A DNA stretch of 60,000 nt from Symsagittifera roscoffensis (taxonomy: Eukaryota; Xenacoelomorpha; Acoela; Convolutidae). This document shows positions 1 to 10,886 of the stretch, piece by piece; position 1 is the first letter of the stretch, and every line of letters starts with the position of its first letter. A program made the translations under genes and the position numbers. The notes under the pieces were generated by a model, which saw only the letters and a list, made by a program, of their open reading frames with translations, was not told where the DNA came from and did no database searches. The DNA lies in NCBI RefSeq assembly GCF_963678635.1, contig NC_087068.1, positions 48,877,724-48,937,723 on the forward strand, written 5' to 3'.

Positions 1-1000
1 TTCAAGTGCGATGCTGAGGACGTAACATTTTTTAGTCAGGTTGAAGCGTGATATGAGTTAGAAAGCAATGGCACATAAAAACAAGCGTTTGCTGGTTCTG
101 CAGCCGATCAGCGAGCGCATAATTATCTTGAATCATCAGCCTACCGTGATGGTGAAAGTTACTGGTTCGGGCTGTTATGGATGTTCTTCACCTAAAAATT
201 ACTGGTCAACGCAGGCACAGCTCAACACGCTTCAAAAAATGCTTGACAAAGATAATGATGTAAAATAATTACACTGTTACAATGAACAAAGAACTTCCTA
301 AAATTGTGTTTGTCGGGTGTTAAACCGCACGATCTGTAGCTCCGCTCTGGCCGTGAATAGTTTTTACTCCACCATCTTGTCTTCAACCCAAAGTTTATCG
401 GATTTTAGATGATGCGTAAAAATTTCACAGTCAGTAAAGAACGAATTTTTGCTCCTTGGTCTTGCTTCACCGCAAGAATCTGTAACAACCTATTCGTACT
501 TATTTAGCCATTCCCGGTCTAATTTCAACCCGAACGCCGTTAACCCTCGTACGACTCTACAACACTAAGTTAGGTCATATTTAAACTGTCACTCGAAAAT
601 CTTGATTTGACCTGACGTCACAAACAACTCAGTTAGAAGGCATCGCATCAATAAAATCAACTCTTCATCTCAAGAAAAACTTGTAGCCATCTCGAAGCAA
701 TCGAGCTAAAATTATTGCCATCGTCTATTGTCAAAGCATCGGAATTGAGGAAATGTGTTCAAAAAATGTTAGTTTAAGTATTCTAACCATCAGTGTAGTC
801 GGCGGTGAACAATCAAAACACTTGTTGCTAAAACAAAGAGGAAAAATAGATTGAATAAGAAGCAAAGCACAACCCTCAAGCAATTTAGTATCAACTGCAT
901 CATATGACTGAAACACCTAGCCGAGGTAAATAGGTCTTTAGCTGGGAAGCTGGGTGTTGTAGTGGTCATTTAAATTGTTGAATTTGTGTTACTGTGCTTA
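1..1000. repeat. Tandem array, unit 0 (right end only)
   Basis: The window opens inside the 4.94-kb array. Bases 1-67 match the end of the right-hand direct repeat (copy B) of the complete units (compare 4942-5008). Bases 68-1000 match the spacer that follows copy B in every unit (compare 5009-5943). No intact gene is present. A short open stretch at 68-268 is broken in the later units and is not supported as a gene. Confidence 0.9.
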
Positions 1001-1619
1001 AAGCCAAGATTTTGGATTCTAAGATAAAAACCAGTGGTTTTTGGTGAAGTTTTGGGCCAAACAATTAGACGCAGTTTGTTCAAGCCTGACAATTATCCGG
1101 CTATCCAAAAAGCAAAAAAAAGTCAAAAATCGAACTTTTAACACAACGTAGCGCCCTTGACCGGAGCGCTTGAAAATTTCAGTCTAATAGACATCAATTG
1201 AAAAATCTCAGTCGTATGAATTAGTTTGAGCTCCAGCGACCTCGGGTTTACTCCGATTGCTTGAAAGGACTTTGACCTAACTTATAAGATGATCCCTAAA
1301 TCTAGTTCGGTATAGTTATTCGGAAATGTAGGCTGGCTAGGACTTTTATCACCAAGTAAGCCGGCTCGATTAGATTCATCTCCAATGTTTCTTCGTCTGC
1401 CGGTTGGATGGGTTTTGAGTGGCCCACTCCCCTCATGATAAAGTTTGCTATCAACATGCTTCAAGTGCGATGCTGAAGACGTAGCATTTGTTAGTCAGGT
1501 TGAAGCGTGGTTTGAGTTAGAAAGCATTTCTATCATGCAACCAAATTTAAAATATCCCGACAAACTTATCCTGAGAATTTATTTTTTTCCCAATTTCTTC
1601 ATCTCAAATTTTTGTTCTG

Positions 1620-3600
1620 AATTTTTTGTCATGCGTCGATTTTGGAGCTATAGCTTGAATGTTAGCTACCTGCTTCTAAACTCGTCGCGTGTGTTGAATC
1701 TTGGCTTCTCTTTCCAAATAGGCAGCGCTTCGAACGATCATAACTTATTATTGCTATTGGCGTGGTCAATGATCTTCCAACTTATTTATGATTTCAAACC
1801 ATCGCCTCTACACTCTTTCAGATGTTGCCCGACGGGATTATTCGCTTTTCGGTGCTCCTCATTCATACTGGTAAGATGTCTGACCGTTTGGCCGACATAG
1901 ATGGATTTGCATCCACTGCATTCTAATTTGTATACCACCCTGGATTTAGCTCACACGAAAAAGCTGATTTCAACGACGGAAAATATTTTTTTAATTTCCT
2001 TGTAAACACTATTTGCGTGGCAGCGATATTCCGCATTTTCTTTGCAAAATTTTAAGTGTGGTTACCTCAATATTGTATAATCAGCGTGGGTTGTAGTTCC
2101 TTACTGCTAGTAGAAGATATCTGGTTGTCAACCTTGCTCCTGATGTTATTATTCTCCCATATGATCTTTTCGAGGACATGAGACGCAACCCGAGACGACC
2201 AGTGACCTGGATACTGTTTGTCTGACCACTGTTTTGCGATTGATTTTAATTGCTTTATCAAAACCTTCCCAGGTAGACGAACTCCGGAAGACAAGGTGAA
2301 CAGTTCCTTCAATTACAATCTTTTTATACTGAAGAGAGGCACAATTCCCAAAAACTTAAGGATGGTAACTGTATCAGTTGGTTTTTGTTGCTATCCACAG
2401 CTCAGTCTCCTGTCCCTACCGATGTTTATTTTTAAATCTTGAAAAGCAAAATATCCCGAAGCATTTGGTGTTTAAATTGTGAACTGTAAGTGCGGACGAA
2501 GTCTATTGACAGCTTGAAGTACTTTTCAAGGTCACCCTTGACCGCCCTCACTAAATTTTTCACGTAGACGAGGAAAATTTTCTCACCTTGAAATTCTGCC
2601 CGTTTTCCTTCCTTGAAATGCAACTTTTACAATACCACACCATTTCAGCTTTGTTTTGGTAAGCAGTGTTTGATATATCTCCGCATTTAACGTAATACCA
2701 GTTCAAGCATTCCTCGCATTCTACCCTTTCTGACCTGTAGGCAACTTTTTTGTTGCATTGGGGGCATATTTCTTAACAATTATTTGCAGTTCTAGTCAAT
2801 TCTGTAATCTTCATTTTCAGTGCAAGTTCATACTCATTGAGCCAAAGATTTGCTTAAGCCATGGCCAGAGGGGCACCCATGACCAAACCATTTTTTTGAA
2901 CAACCCATTTTTCATTGCATTTAGAATGCACCCGGATGACGGCCATATTTAGTATTCTTTTCATGGTCTTTTTTCCCATTGCCGGTGGTTTTTCCTGCTC
3001 ATATAATTTTCTAACCGCTTTATCAATTGCTTCCTTCAGTGGGACATTCATGTATAAACTTTTAACACCAAGAGAAATTATGTTCTCATCTGACTCCAAG
3101 TTATTACTTTCAATGATCCTCCTGGCATCCAATGAGTTTAATTCAATGTTGGAACCTTCAGTACCCTCAAAAAATTTTGCCAGGAGTCTGTTCAAGTTAT
3201 CATATGAGCTACCAGGGAATGACTGGACTGGTCTCAGTGGTGGGTCATTTTTGTATACTTTGGCCAGACCGTTAAGTCTGGCCGGTTGTCCGCCTGTTGA
3301 ACTTAACTTATTATTTTCACTAATTTCTTCTCTTTTTTTTTCATGGCCTGTAGTTCTTTTTTGATATTTTTTTCAATCTTCACTACTATTCCGTCAGAAC
3401 GATTATAGGTGCGGTCAATTCTCCGGTTAGAAAGCCGTAGGCCACCGTACAGAGGCCACGGTCTTTCTATTTCCCTTCTAACGATACAATACCAAGTAGA
3501 TCCAGTAGAAAAAAAACCATAGATCCCCCTGTACAGCGATCAAGGTTTTTAATCTTTTTTACCCTTTTTCACTCTTTTTTACTCTTTTTGTTTTTGACAC
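1620..3600 (-). pseudogene. Penelope-like element RT/GIY-YIG pseudogene, copy 1
   Basis: Read on the minus strand from 3600 down. The RT part at 3310-2854 contains GLAKVYK, PLRPV, a motif A relic (SLGVKSLYMNVP) and motif B (GLVMGAPLA), and ends in a stop at 2854. Next comes a C4HC3 PHD finger (2766-2620: CPQC, CEEC, WYHVKC, WYCKSC). The motif C relic VYVKN follows at 2569-2552, then RT thumb fragments with QKPTDT in shifted frames. The end is a GIY-YIG nuclease remnant at about 1945-1640 (SIYVGQTVRHL). Both catalytic aspartate sites are lost: motif A Asp is Gly, and the YVDD pair is Lys-Asn. With its stops and frameshifts this copy cannot make an active enzyme. The PLE assignment rests on RT plus GIY-YIG, the hallmark pair of EN-containing PLEs. 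Confidence 0.85.
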
Positions 3601-3684
3601 GAACGTTAATTTAATAGAACATATCAATAAATTAATCTGCAAAAATTAGACAAATCAAAATTTTCAAACCCGAAAATCGGCAAA

Positions 3685-4025
3685 ATGAGTAGTGAGCGAA
3701 AGGAACTCACAAAAATTTGTCAAAGTAAATCCTGTCTAACGATTATTGATAACAAAACAGCTATTTTTCATTGTGTAGTCTGCGGTGAATGCAATAACTT
3801 CTAAATGCACTGGCCTAACTCAAGGTATCATTATAAGTGTTAGTGGCATTCTTAAACACATTTTTCTTATATGCCAAAGCTGTGTAGATTGAAAAAAAAT
3901 AGATGTCTTGTTAGAACATATCTCAAGCTTCAGAGAAAACACTGAAGTAAATGAATTAAGAGAGAAAGTTGAAGAAATGAGAACTGAACTCAAAGATGAC
4001 AATTTATCAATAATTACTCAATAAA
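3685..4025 (+). pseudogene. LINE ORF1-like 5' fragment
   Basis: An ATG at 3685 opens a frame starting MSSERKELTKIC, with Cys pairs (CVVCGEC) like a zinc-finger or PHD start. It stops after about 39 codons. Similar coding continues in another frame (KHIFLICQSCVD), then a heptad-rich stretch (NELREKVEEMRTELKDD) that suggests a coiled coil. A zinc finger followed by a coiled coil is common in LINE ORF1 proteins. It may be the missing front of the LINE ORF1 at 28362, but I cannot show that. Equivalent copies start near 8627, 13568, 18511 and 23453. Unit 6 lacks it because the array breaks just before it. Confidence 0.4.
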
Positions 4026-5943
4026 AGAAATAAAAAAGAAAATGGATGAAAAATTCGCCAATCCCGCCCCTCTTTCGAACCAATAACCACAAATAAGCAG
4101 ATGCATATTGCATATCGCATAATTGCATATAATACAAGGACAGCATAGCCGAGCGTTAACGCAAAGAGTTTTTTGAACGTTCCGACGGGTTCGACGTAGT
4201 TTCGAATACCTCATAGGTCGTTTCCTCCATAAAACTCAAAGTTGAGCCGAACTTGAGAGATCATAAAGTATACAGTCCGTAAGCAGGTTCAAACTCCCAA
4301 AAACATTTATTGGTGATATGAATAAAAAATTTTTAAACTTTTTATCTTCAAATAAACTGATGTGCTAAGAAATTTGTGCGCAAATTTTTGATGAATGCTT
4401 AGAATAGCAGAACACGGTAACAGCTACTTGAGGGTTTTTTGTAAAATACTCTGACTATAAAAGCAAGCCTCGCAACTTTTTTGAAACTTTAAAGCCAAGA
4501 TTTTGGACCCTAAGATAAAAACCAGTGGTTTTTTGGTGAAGTTTTGGGCCAAACAATTAGACGCAGTTTGTTCGAGCCTGGCAATTATCCGGCTATCAAA
4601 AAAGCAAAAAAACTTTTAACACAACGTAGCGCCCTCGACAGGAGCGCTTGAAAATTTCCATCTAATAGACATCAATTGAAAAATCTCAGTCGTATGAATT
4701 AGTTTGAGCCCCAGCGACCTCAGGTTTGTTTACTCCGATTGCTTGAAAGGACTTTGACCTAATTTATACGATGATCCCTAAATCTAGTTCGTAATAGTTA
4801 CTCGGAAATGGTAGCTGGATAGGACTTTTATCACCACGCAATACGGCTCGATTAGATTCATCTCCAATGTTTCTTCGCCTGCCGGTTAGATGGGTTTTGA
4901 GTGGCCCACTCCCCTCATCGTAAAGTTTGTTATCAACATGCTTCAAGTGCGATGCTGAGGACGTAGCATTTGTTAGTCAGGTTGAAGCGTGGTATGAGTT
5001 AGAAAGCAATGGCACATAAAAACAAGCGTTTGCTGGTTCTGTGCAGCCTTTCAGCGAGCGCAAAATTATCTTGAATCATCAGCATACCGTGATGGTGAAA
5101 GTTACTGGTTCGGGGTTGTTATGGATGTTCTTCACCTAAAAATTACTGCTCAATGCTGGCACAGCTCAAAACGCTTCAAAAAATGCTTGACAAAAATAAT
5201 GATGTAAAATAATTACACTGTTACAATAAACAAGGAACTTCCTAAAATTGTGCTTGTCGGGTGTTAAAAGCACGATCTGTAGCTCCGCTTTGGCCGTGAA
5301 TAGTTTTTACCCCACCATTTTGTCCTCAACCCAAAATTTATCGGATTTTAGATGATGCGTAAAAATTTCACAGTCAGTAATGAACAAATTTTTGCTCCTT
5401 GGTCTTGCTTCACCGCAAGAATCTGTAACAACCTATTCGTACTTATTTAGCCATTCCCGGTCTAATTTCAACCCGAACGCCGTTAACCCTCGTACGACTC
5501 TACAACACTAAGTTAATTCATATTTAAACTGTCACTCGAAAATCGTGATTTGACCTGACGTCACAAACAACTCAGTTAGAAGGCATCGCATCAATAAAAT
5601 CAACTCTTCATCTCAAGAAAAACTTGTAGCCATCTCGAAAGCAATCGAGCTAAAATTATTGCCATCGTCTATTGTCAAAGCATCGGAATTGAGGAAATGT
5701 GTTCAAAAAATGTTAGTTTAAGTATTCTAACCATCAGTGTAGTCGGCGGTGAACAATCAAAACACTTGTTGCTAAAACAAAGAGGAAAAATAGATTGAAT
5801 AAGAAGCAAAGCACAACCCTCAAGCAATTTAGTATCAACTGCATCATATGACTGAAACACCTAGCCGAGGTAAATAGGTCTTTAGCTGGGAAGCTGGGTG
5901 TTGTAGTGGTCATTTAAATTGTTGAATTTGTGTTACTGTGCTT

Positions 5944-8900
5944 AAAGCCAAGATTTTGGATTCTAAGATAAAAACCAGTGGTTTTTGGTGAAGTTTTGGG
6001 CCAAAAAATTAGACGCAGTTTGTTCAAGCCTGACAATTATCCGGCTATCCAAAAAGCAAAAAAAAGTCAAAAATCGAACTTTTAACACAACGTAGCGCCC
6101 TTGACCGGAGCGCTTGAAAATTTCAGTCTAATAGACATCAATTGAAAAATCTCAGTCGTATGAATTAGTTTGAGCTCCAGCGACATCAGGTTTACTCCGA
6201 TTGCTTGAAAGGACTTTGACCTAACTTATAAGATGATCCCTAAATCTAGTTCGGTATAGTTATTTGGAAATGTAGGCTGGCTAGGACTTTTATCACCAAG
6301 TAAGCCGGCTCGATTAGATTCATCTCCAATGTTTCTTTGTCTGCCGGTTGGATGGGTTTTGAGTGGCCCACTCCCCTCATGATAAAGTTTGCTATCAACA
6401 TGCTTCAAGTGCGATGCTGAAGACGTAACATTTGTTAGTCAGGTTGAAGCGTGGTTTGAGTTAGAAAGCATTTCTATCATGCAACCAAATTTAAAATATC
6501 CCGACAAACTTATCCTGAGAATTTATTTTTTTCCCAATTTCTTCATCTCAAATTTTTGTTCTGAATTTTTTGTCATGCGTCGATTTTGGAGCTATAGCTT
6601 GAATGTTAGCTACCTGCTTCTAAACTCGTCGCGTGTGTTGAATCTTGGCTTCTCTTTCCAAATAGGCAGCGCTTCGAACGATCATAACTTATTATTGCTA
6701 TTGGCGTGGTCAATGATCTTCCAACTCATTTATGATTTCAAACCATCGCCTCCACACTCTTTCAGATGTTGCCCGACGGGATTATTCGCTTTTCGGTGCT
6801 CCTCATTCATACTGGTAAGATGTCTGACCGTTTGGCCGACATAGATGGATTTGCATCCACTGCATTCTAATTTGTATACCACCCTGGATTTAGCTCACAC
6901 GAAAAAGCTGATTTCAACGACGGAAAATATTTTTTTAATTTCCTTGTAAACACTATTTGCGTGGCAGCGATATTCCGCATTTTCTTTGCAAAATTTTAAG
7001 TGTGGTTACCTCAATATTGTATAATCAGCGTGGGTTGTAGTTCCTTACTGCTAGTAGAAGATATCTGGTTGTCAACCTTGCTACTGATGTTATTATTCTC
7101 CCATATGATCTTTTCGAGGACATGAGACGCAACCCAAGACGACCAGTGACCTGGATACTGTTTGTCTGACCACTGTTTTGCGATTGATTTTAATTGCTTT
7201 ATCAAAACCTTCCCAGGTAGACGAACTCCGGAAGACAAGGTGAACAGTTCCTTCAATTACAATCTTTTTATTCTGAAGAGAGGCACAATTCCCAAAAACT
7301 TAAGGATGGTAACTGTATCAGTTGGTTTTTGTTGCTATCCACAGCTCAGTCTCCTGTCCCTACCGATGTTTATTTTTAAATCTTGAAAAGCAAAATATCC
7401 CGAAGCATTTGGTGTTTAAATTGTGAACTGTAAGTTCGGACGAAGTCTATGACAGCTTGAAGTACTTTTCAAGGTCACCCTTGACCGCCCTCACTAAATT
7501 TTTCACGTAGACGAGGAAAATTTTCTCACCTTGAAATTCTGCCCGTTTTCCTTCCTTGAAATGCAACTTTTACAATACCACACCATTTCAGCTTTGTTTT
7601 GGTAATCAGTGTTTGATATATCTCCGCATTTAACGTAATACCAGTTCAAGCATTCCTCGCATTCTACCCTTTCTGACCTGTAGGCAACTTTTTTGTTGCA
7701 TTGGGGGCATATTTCTTAACAATTATTTGCAGTTGTAGTCAGTTCTGTAATCTCCATTTTCAGTGCAAGTTCATACTCAGTGAGCCAAAGATTTGCTTAA
7801 GCCATGGCCAGAGAGGCACCCATGACCAAACCATTTTTTTGAACAACCCATTTTTCATTGCATTTAGAATGCACCCGGATGACGGCCATATTTAGTATTC
7901 TTTTCATGGTCTTTTTTCCCATTGCCGGTGGTTTTTCCTGCTCATATAATTTTCTAACCGCTTTATCAATTGCTTCCTTCAGTGGGACATTCATGTATAA
8001 ACTTTTAACACCAAGAGAAATTATGTTCTCATCTGACTCCAAGTTATTACTTTCAATGATCCTCCTGGCATCCAATGAGTTTAATTCAATGTTGGAACCT
8101 TCAGTACCCTCAAAAAATTTTGCCAGGAGTCTGTTCAAGTTATCATATGAGCTACCAGGGAATGACTGGACTGGTCTCAGTGGTGGGTCATTTTTGTATA
8201 CTTTGGCCAGACCGTTAAGTCTGGCCGGTTGTCCGCCTGTTGAACTTAACTTATTATTTTCACTAATTTCTTCTCTTTTTTTTTCATGGCCTATAGTTCT
8301 TTTTTGATATTTTTTTCAATCTTCACTACTATTCCGTCAGAACGATTATAGGTGCGGTCAATTCTCCGGTTAGAAAGCCGTAGGCCACCGTACAGAGGCC
8401 ACGGTCTTTCTATTTCCGTTCTAACGATACAATACCAAGTAGATCCAGTAGAAAAAAACCATAGATCCCCCTGTACAGCGATCAAGGTTTTTAATCTTTT
8501 TTACCCTTTTTCACTCTTTTTTACTCTTTTTGTTTTTGACACGAACGTTAATTTAATAGAACATATCAATAAATTAATCTGCAAAAATTAGACAAATCAA
8601 AATTTTCAAACCCGAAAATCGGCAAAATGAGTAGTGAGCGAAAGGAACTCACAAAAATTTGTCAAAGTAAATCCTGTCTAACGATTATTGATAACAAAAC
8701 AGCTATTTTTCATTGTGTAGTCTGCGGTGAATGCAATAACTTCTAAATGCACTGGCCTAACTCAAGGTATCATTATAAGTGTTAGTGGCATTCTTAAACA
8801 CATTTTTCTTATATGCCAAAGCTGTGTAGATTGAAAAAAATAGATGTCTTGTTAGAACATATCTCAAGCTTCAGAGAAAACACTGAAGTAAATGAATTAA

Positions 8901-10886
8901 GAGAGAAAGTTGAAGAAATGAGAACTGAACTCAAAGATGACAATTTATCAATAATTACTCAATAAAAGAAATAAAAAAGAAAATGGATGAAAAATTCGCC
9001 AATCCCGCCCCTCCTTTCGAACCAATAACCACAAATAAGCAGATGCATATTGCATATCGCATAATTGCATATAATACAAGGACAGCATAGCCGAGCGTTA
9101 ACGCAAAGAGTTTTTTGAACGTTCCGACGGGTTCGACGTAGTTTCGAATACCTCATAGGTCGTTTCCTCCATAAAATTCAAAGTTGAGCCGAACTTGAGA
9201 GATCATAAAGTATACAGTCCGTAAGCAGGTTCAAACTCCCAAAAACATTTATTGGTGATATGAATAAAAAATTTTTAAACTTTTTATCTTCAAATAAACT
9301 GATGTGCTAAGAAATTTGTGCGCAAATTTTTGATGATTGCTTAGAATAGCAGAACACGGTAACAGCTACTTGAGGGTTTTTTGTAAAATACTCTGACTAT
9401 AAAAGCAAGCCTCGCAACTTTTTTGAAACTTTGAAGCCAAGATTTTGGACCCTAAGATAAAAACCAGTGGTTTTTTGGTGAAGTTTTGGGCCAAACAATT
9501 AGGTGCAGTTTGTTCGAGCGTGGCAATTATCCGGCTATCAAAAAAGCAAAAAAACTTTTAACACAACGTAGCGCCCTCGACAGGAGCGCTTGAAAATTTC
9601 CATCTAATAGACATCAATTGAAAAATCTCAGTCGTATGAATTAGTTTGAGCCCCAGCGACCTCAGGTTTGTTTACTCCGATTGCTTGAAAGGACTTTGAC
9701 CTAATTTATACGATGATCCCTAAATCTAGTTCGTATTAGTTACTCGGAAATGGTAGCTGGATAGGACTTTTATCACCACGCAATACGGCTCGATTAGATT
9801 CATCTCCAATGTTTCTTCGCCTGCCGGTTAGATGGGTTTTGAGTGGCCCACTCCCCTCATCGTAAAGTTTGTTATCAACATGCTTCAAGTGCGATGCTGA
9901 GGACGTAGCATTTGTTAGTCAGGTTGAAGCGTGGTATGAGTTAGAAAGCAATGGCACATAAAAACAAGCGTTTGCTGGTTCTGTGCAGCCTTTCAGCGAG
10001 CGCAAAATTATCTTGAATCATCAGCATACCGTGATGGTGAAAGTTACTGGTTCGGGTTGTTATGGATGTTCTTCACCTAAAAATTACTGCTCAATGCTGG
10101 CACAGCTCAACACGCTTCAAAAAATGCTTGACAAAAATAATGATGTAAAATAATTACACTGTTACAATAAACAAGGAACTTCCTAAAATTGTGCTTGTCG
10201 GGTGTTAAACCGCACGATCTGTAGCTCCGCTTTGGCCGTGAATAGTTTTTACCCCACCATCTTGTCCTCAACCCAAAATTTATCGGATTTTAGATGATGC
10301 GTAAAAATTTCACAGTCAGTAATGAACGAATTTTTGCTCCTTGGTCTTGCTTCACCGCAAGAATCTGTAACAACCTATTCGTACTTATTTAGCCATTCCC
10401 GGTCAAATTTCAACCCGAACGCCGTTAACCCTCGTACGACTCTACAACACTAAGTTAAGTCATATTTAAACTGTCACTCGAAAATCGTGATTTGACCTGA
10501 CGTCACAAACAACTCAGTTAGAAGGCATCGCATCAATAAAATCAACTCTTCATCTCAAGAAAAACTTGTAGCCATCTCGAAAGCAATCGAGCTAAAATTA
10601 TTGCCATCGTCTATTGTCAAAGCATCGGAATTGAGGAAATGTGTTCAAAAAATGTTAGTTTAAGTATTCTAACCATCAGTGTAGTCGGCGGTGAACAATC
10701 AAAACACTTGTTGATAAAACAAAGAGGAAAAATAGATTGAATAAGAAGCAAAGCACAACCCTCAAGCAATTTAGTATCAACTGCATCATATGACTGAAAC
10801 ACCTAGCCGAGGTAAATAGGTCTTTAGCTGGGAAGCTGGGTGTTTTAGTGGTCATTTAAATTGTTGAATTTGTGTTACTGTGCTTA
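5944..10886. repeat. Tandem array, unit 2 (4,943 bp)
   Basis: Same layout as unit 1, nearly identical. Direct repeat A is 5944-6470, direct repeat B is 9434-9950, spacer 9951-10886. Left-end sequence type is the same as units 1 and 3. Confidence 0.93.
6564..8545 (-). pseudogene. Penelope-like element pseudogene, copy 2
   Basis: Same structure and lesions as copy 1. The main RT fragment is 7797-8138, with Gly in place of the motif A Asp and a stop just after motif B (GLVMGASLAMA). The PHD finger relic lies near 7565-7710, the motif C relic reads VYVKN, and the GIY-YIG relic lies near 6585-6890. A 1-base change near 7449 shifts the frame after motif C relative to copy 1. Confidence 0.82.

Larger units (their letters stand above)
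1001..5943. repeat. Tandem array, unit 1 (4,943 bp)
   Basis: First complete unit. Layout from left to right: direct repeat A (1001-1526); dead Penelope-like element on the minus strand (about 1620-3600); T-rich stretch (about 3545-3595); LINE ORF1-like fragment on the plus strand (3685-4025); AT-rich segment (4025-4491); direct repeat B (4492-5008); spacer (5009-5943). A and B are diverged copies of one sequence of about 520 bp in the same orientation. Units 1-3 share one sequence type at their left ends; units 4-6 share another. Confidence 0.93.

Noticed and set aside
1282-1464. 60-codon minus-strand frame in direct repeats A and B
   Set aside because: Short, in a repeat with no coding match; it varies between copies without sign of selection.
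1445-1900. 151-codon plus-strand frame repeated in units 1-3
   Set aside because: It is the antisense of the GIY-YIG remnant, which has recognisable motifs on the minus strand.
2915-3364. 149-codon plus-strand frame repeated in several units
   Set aside because: Antisense of the PLE reverse transcriptase fragment.
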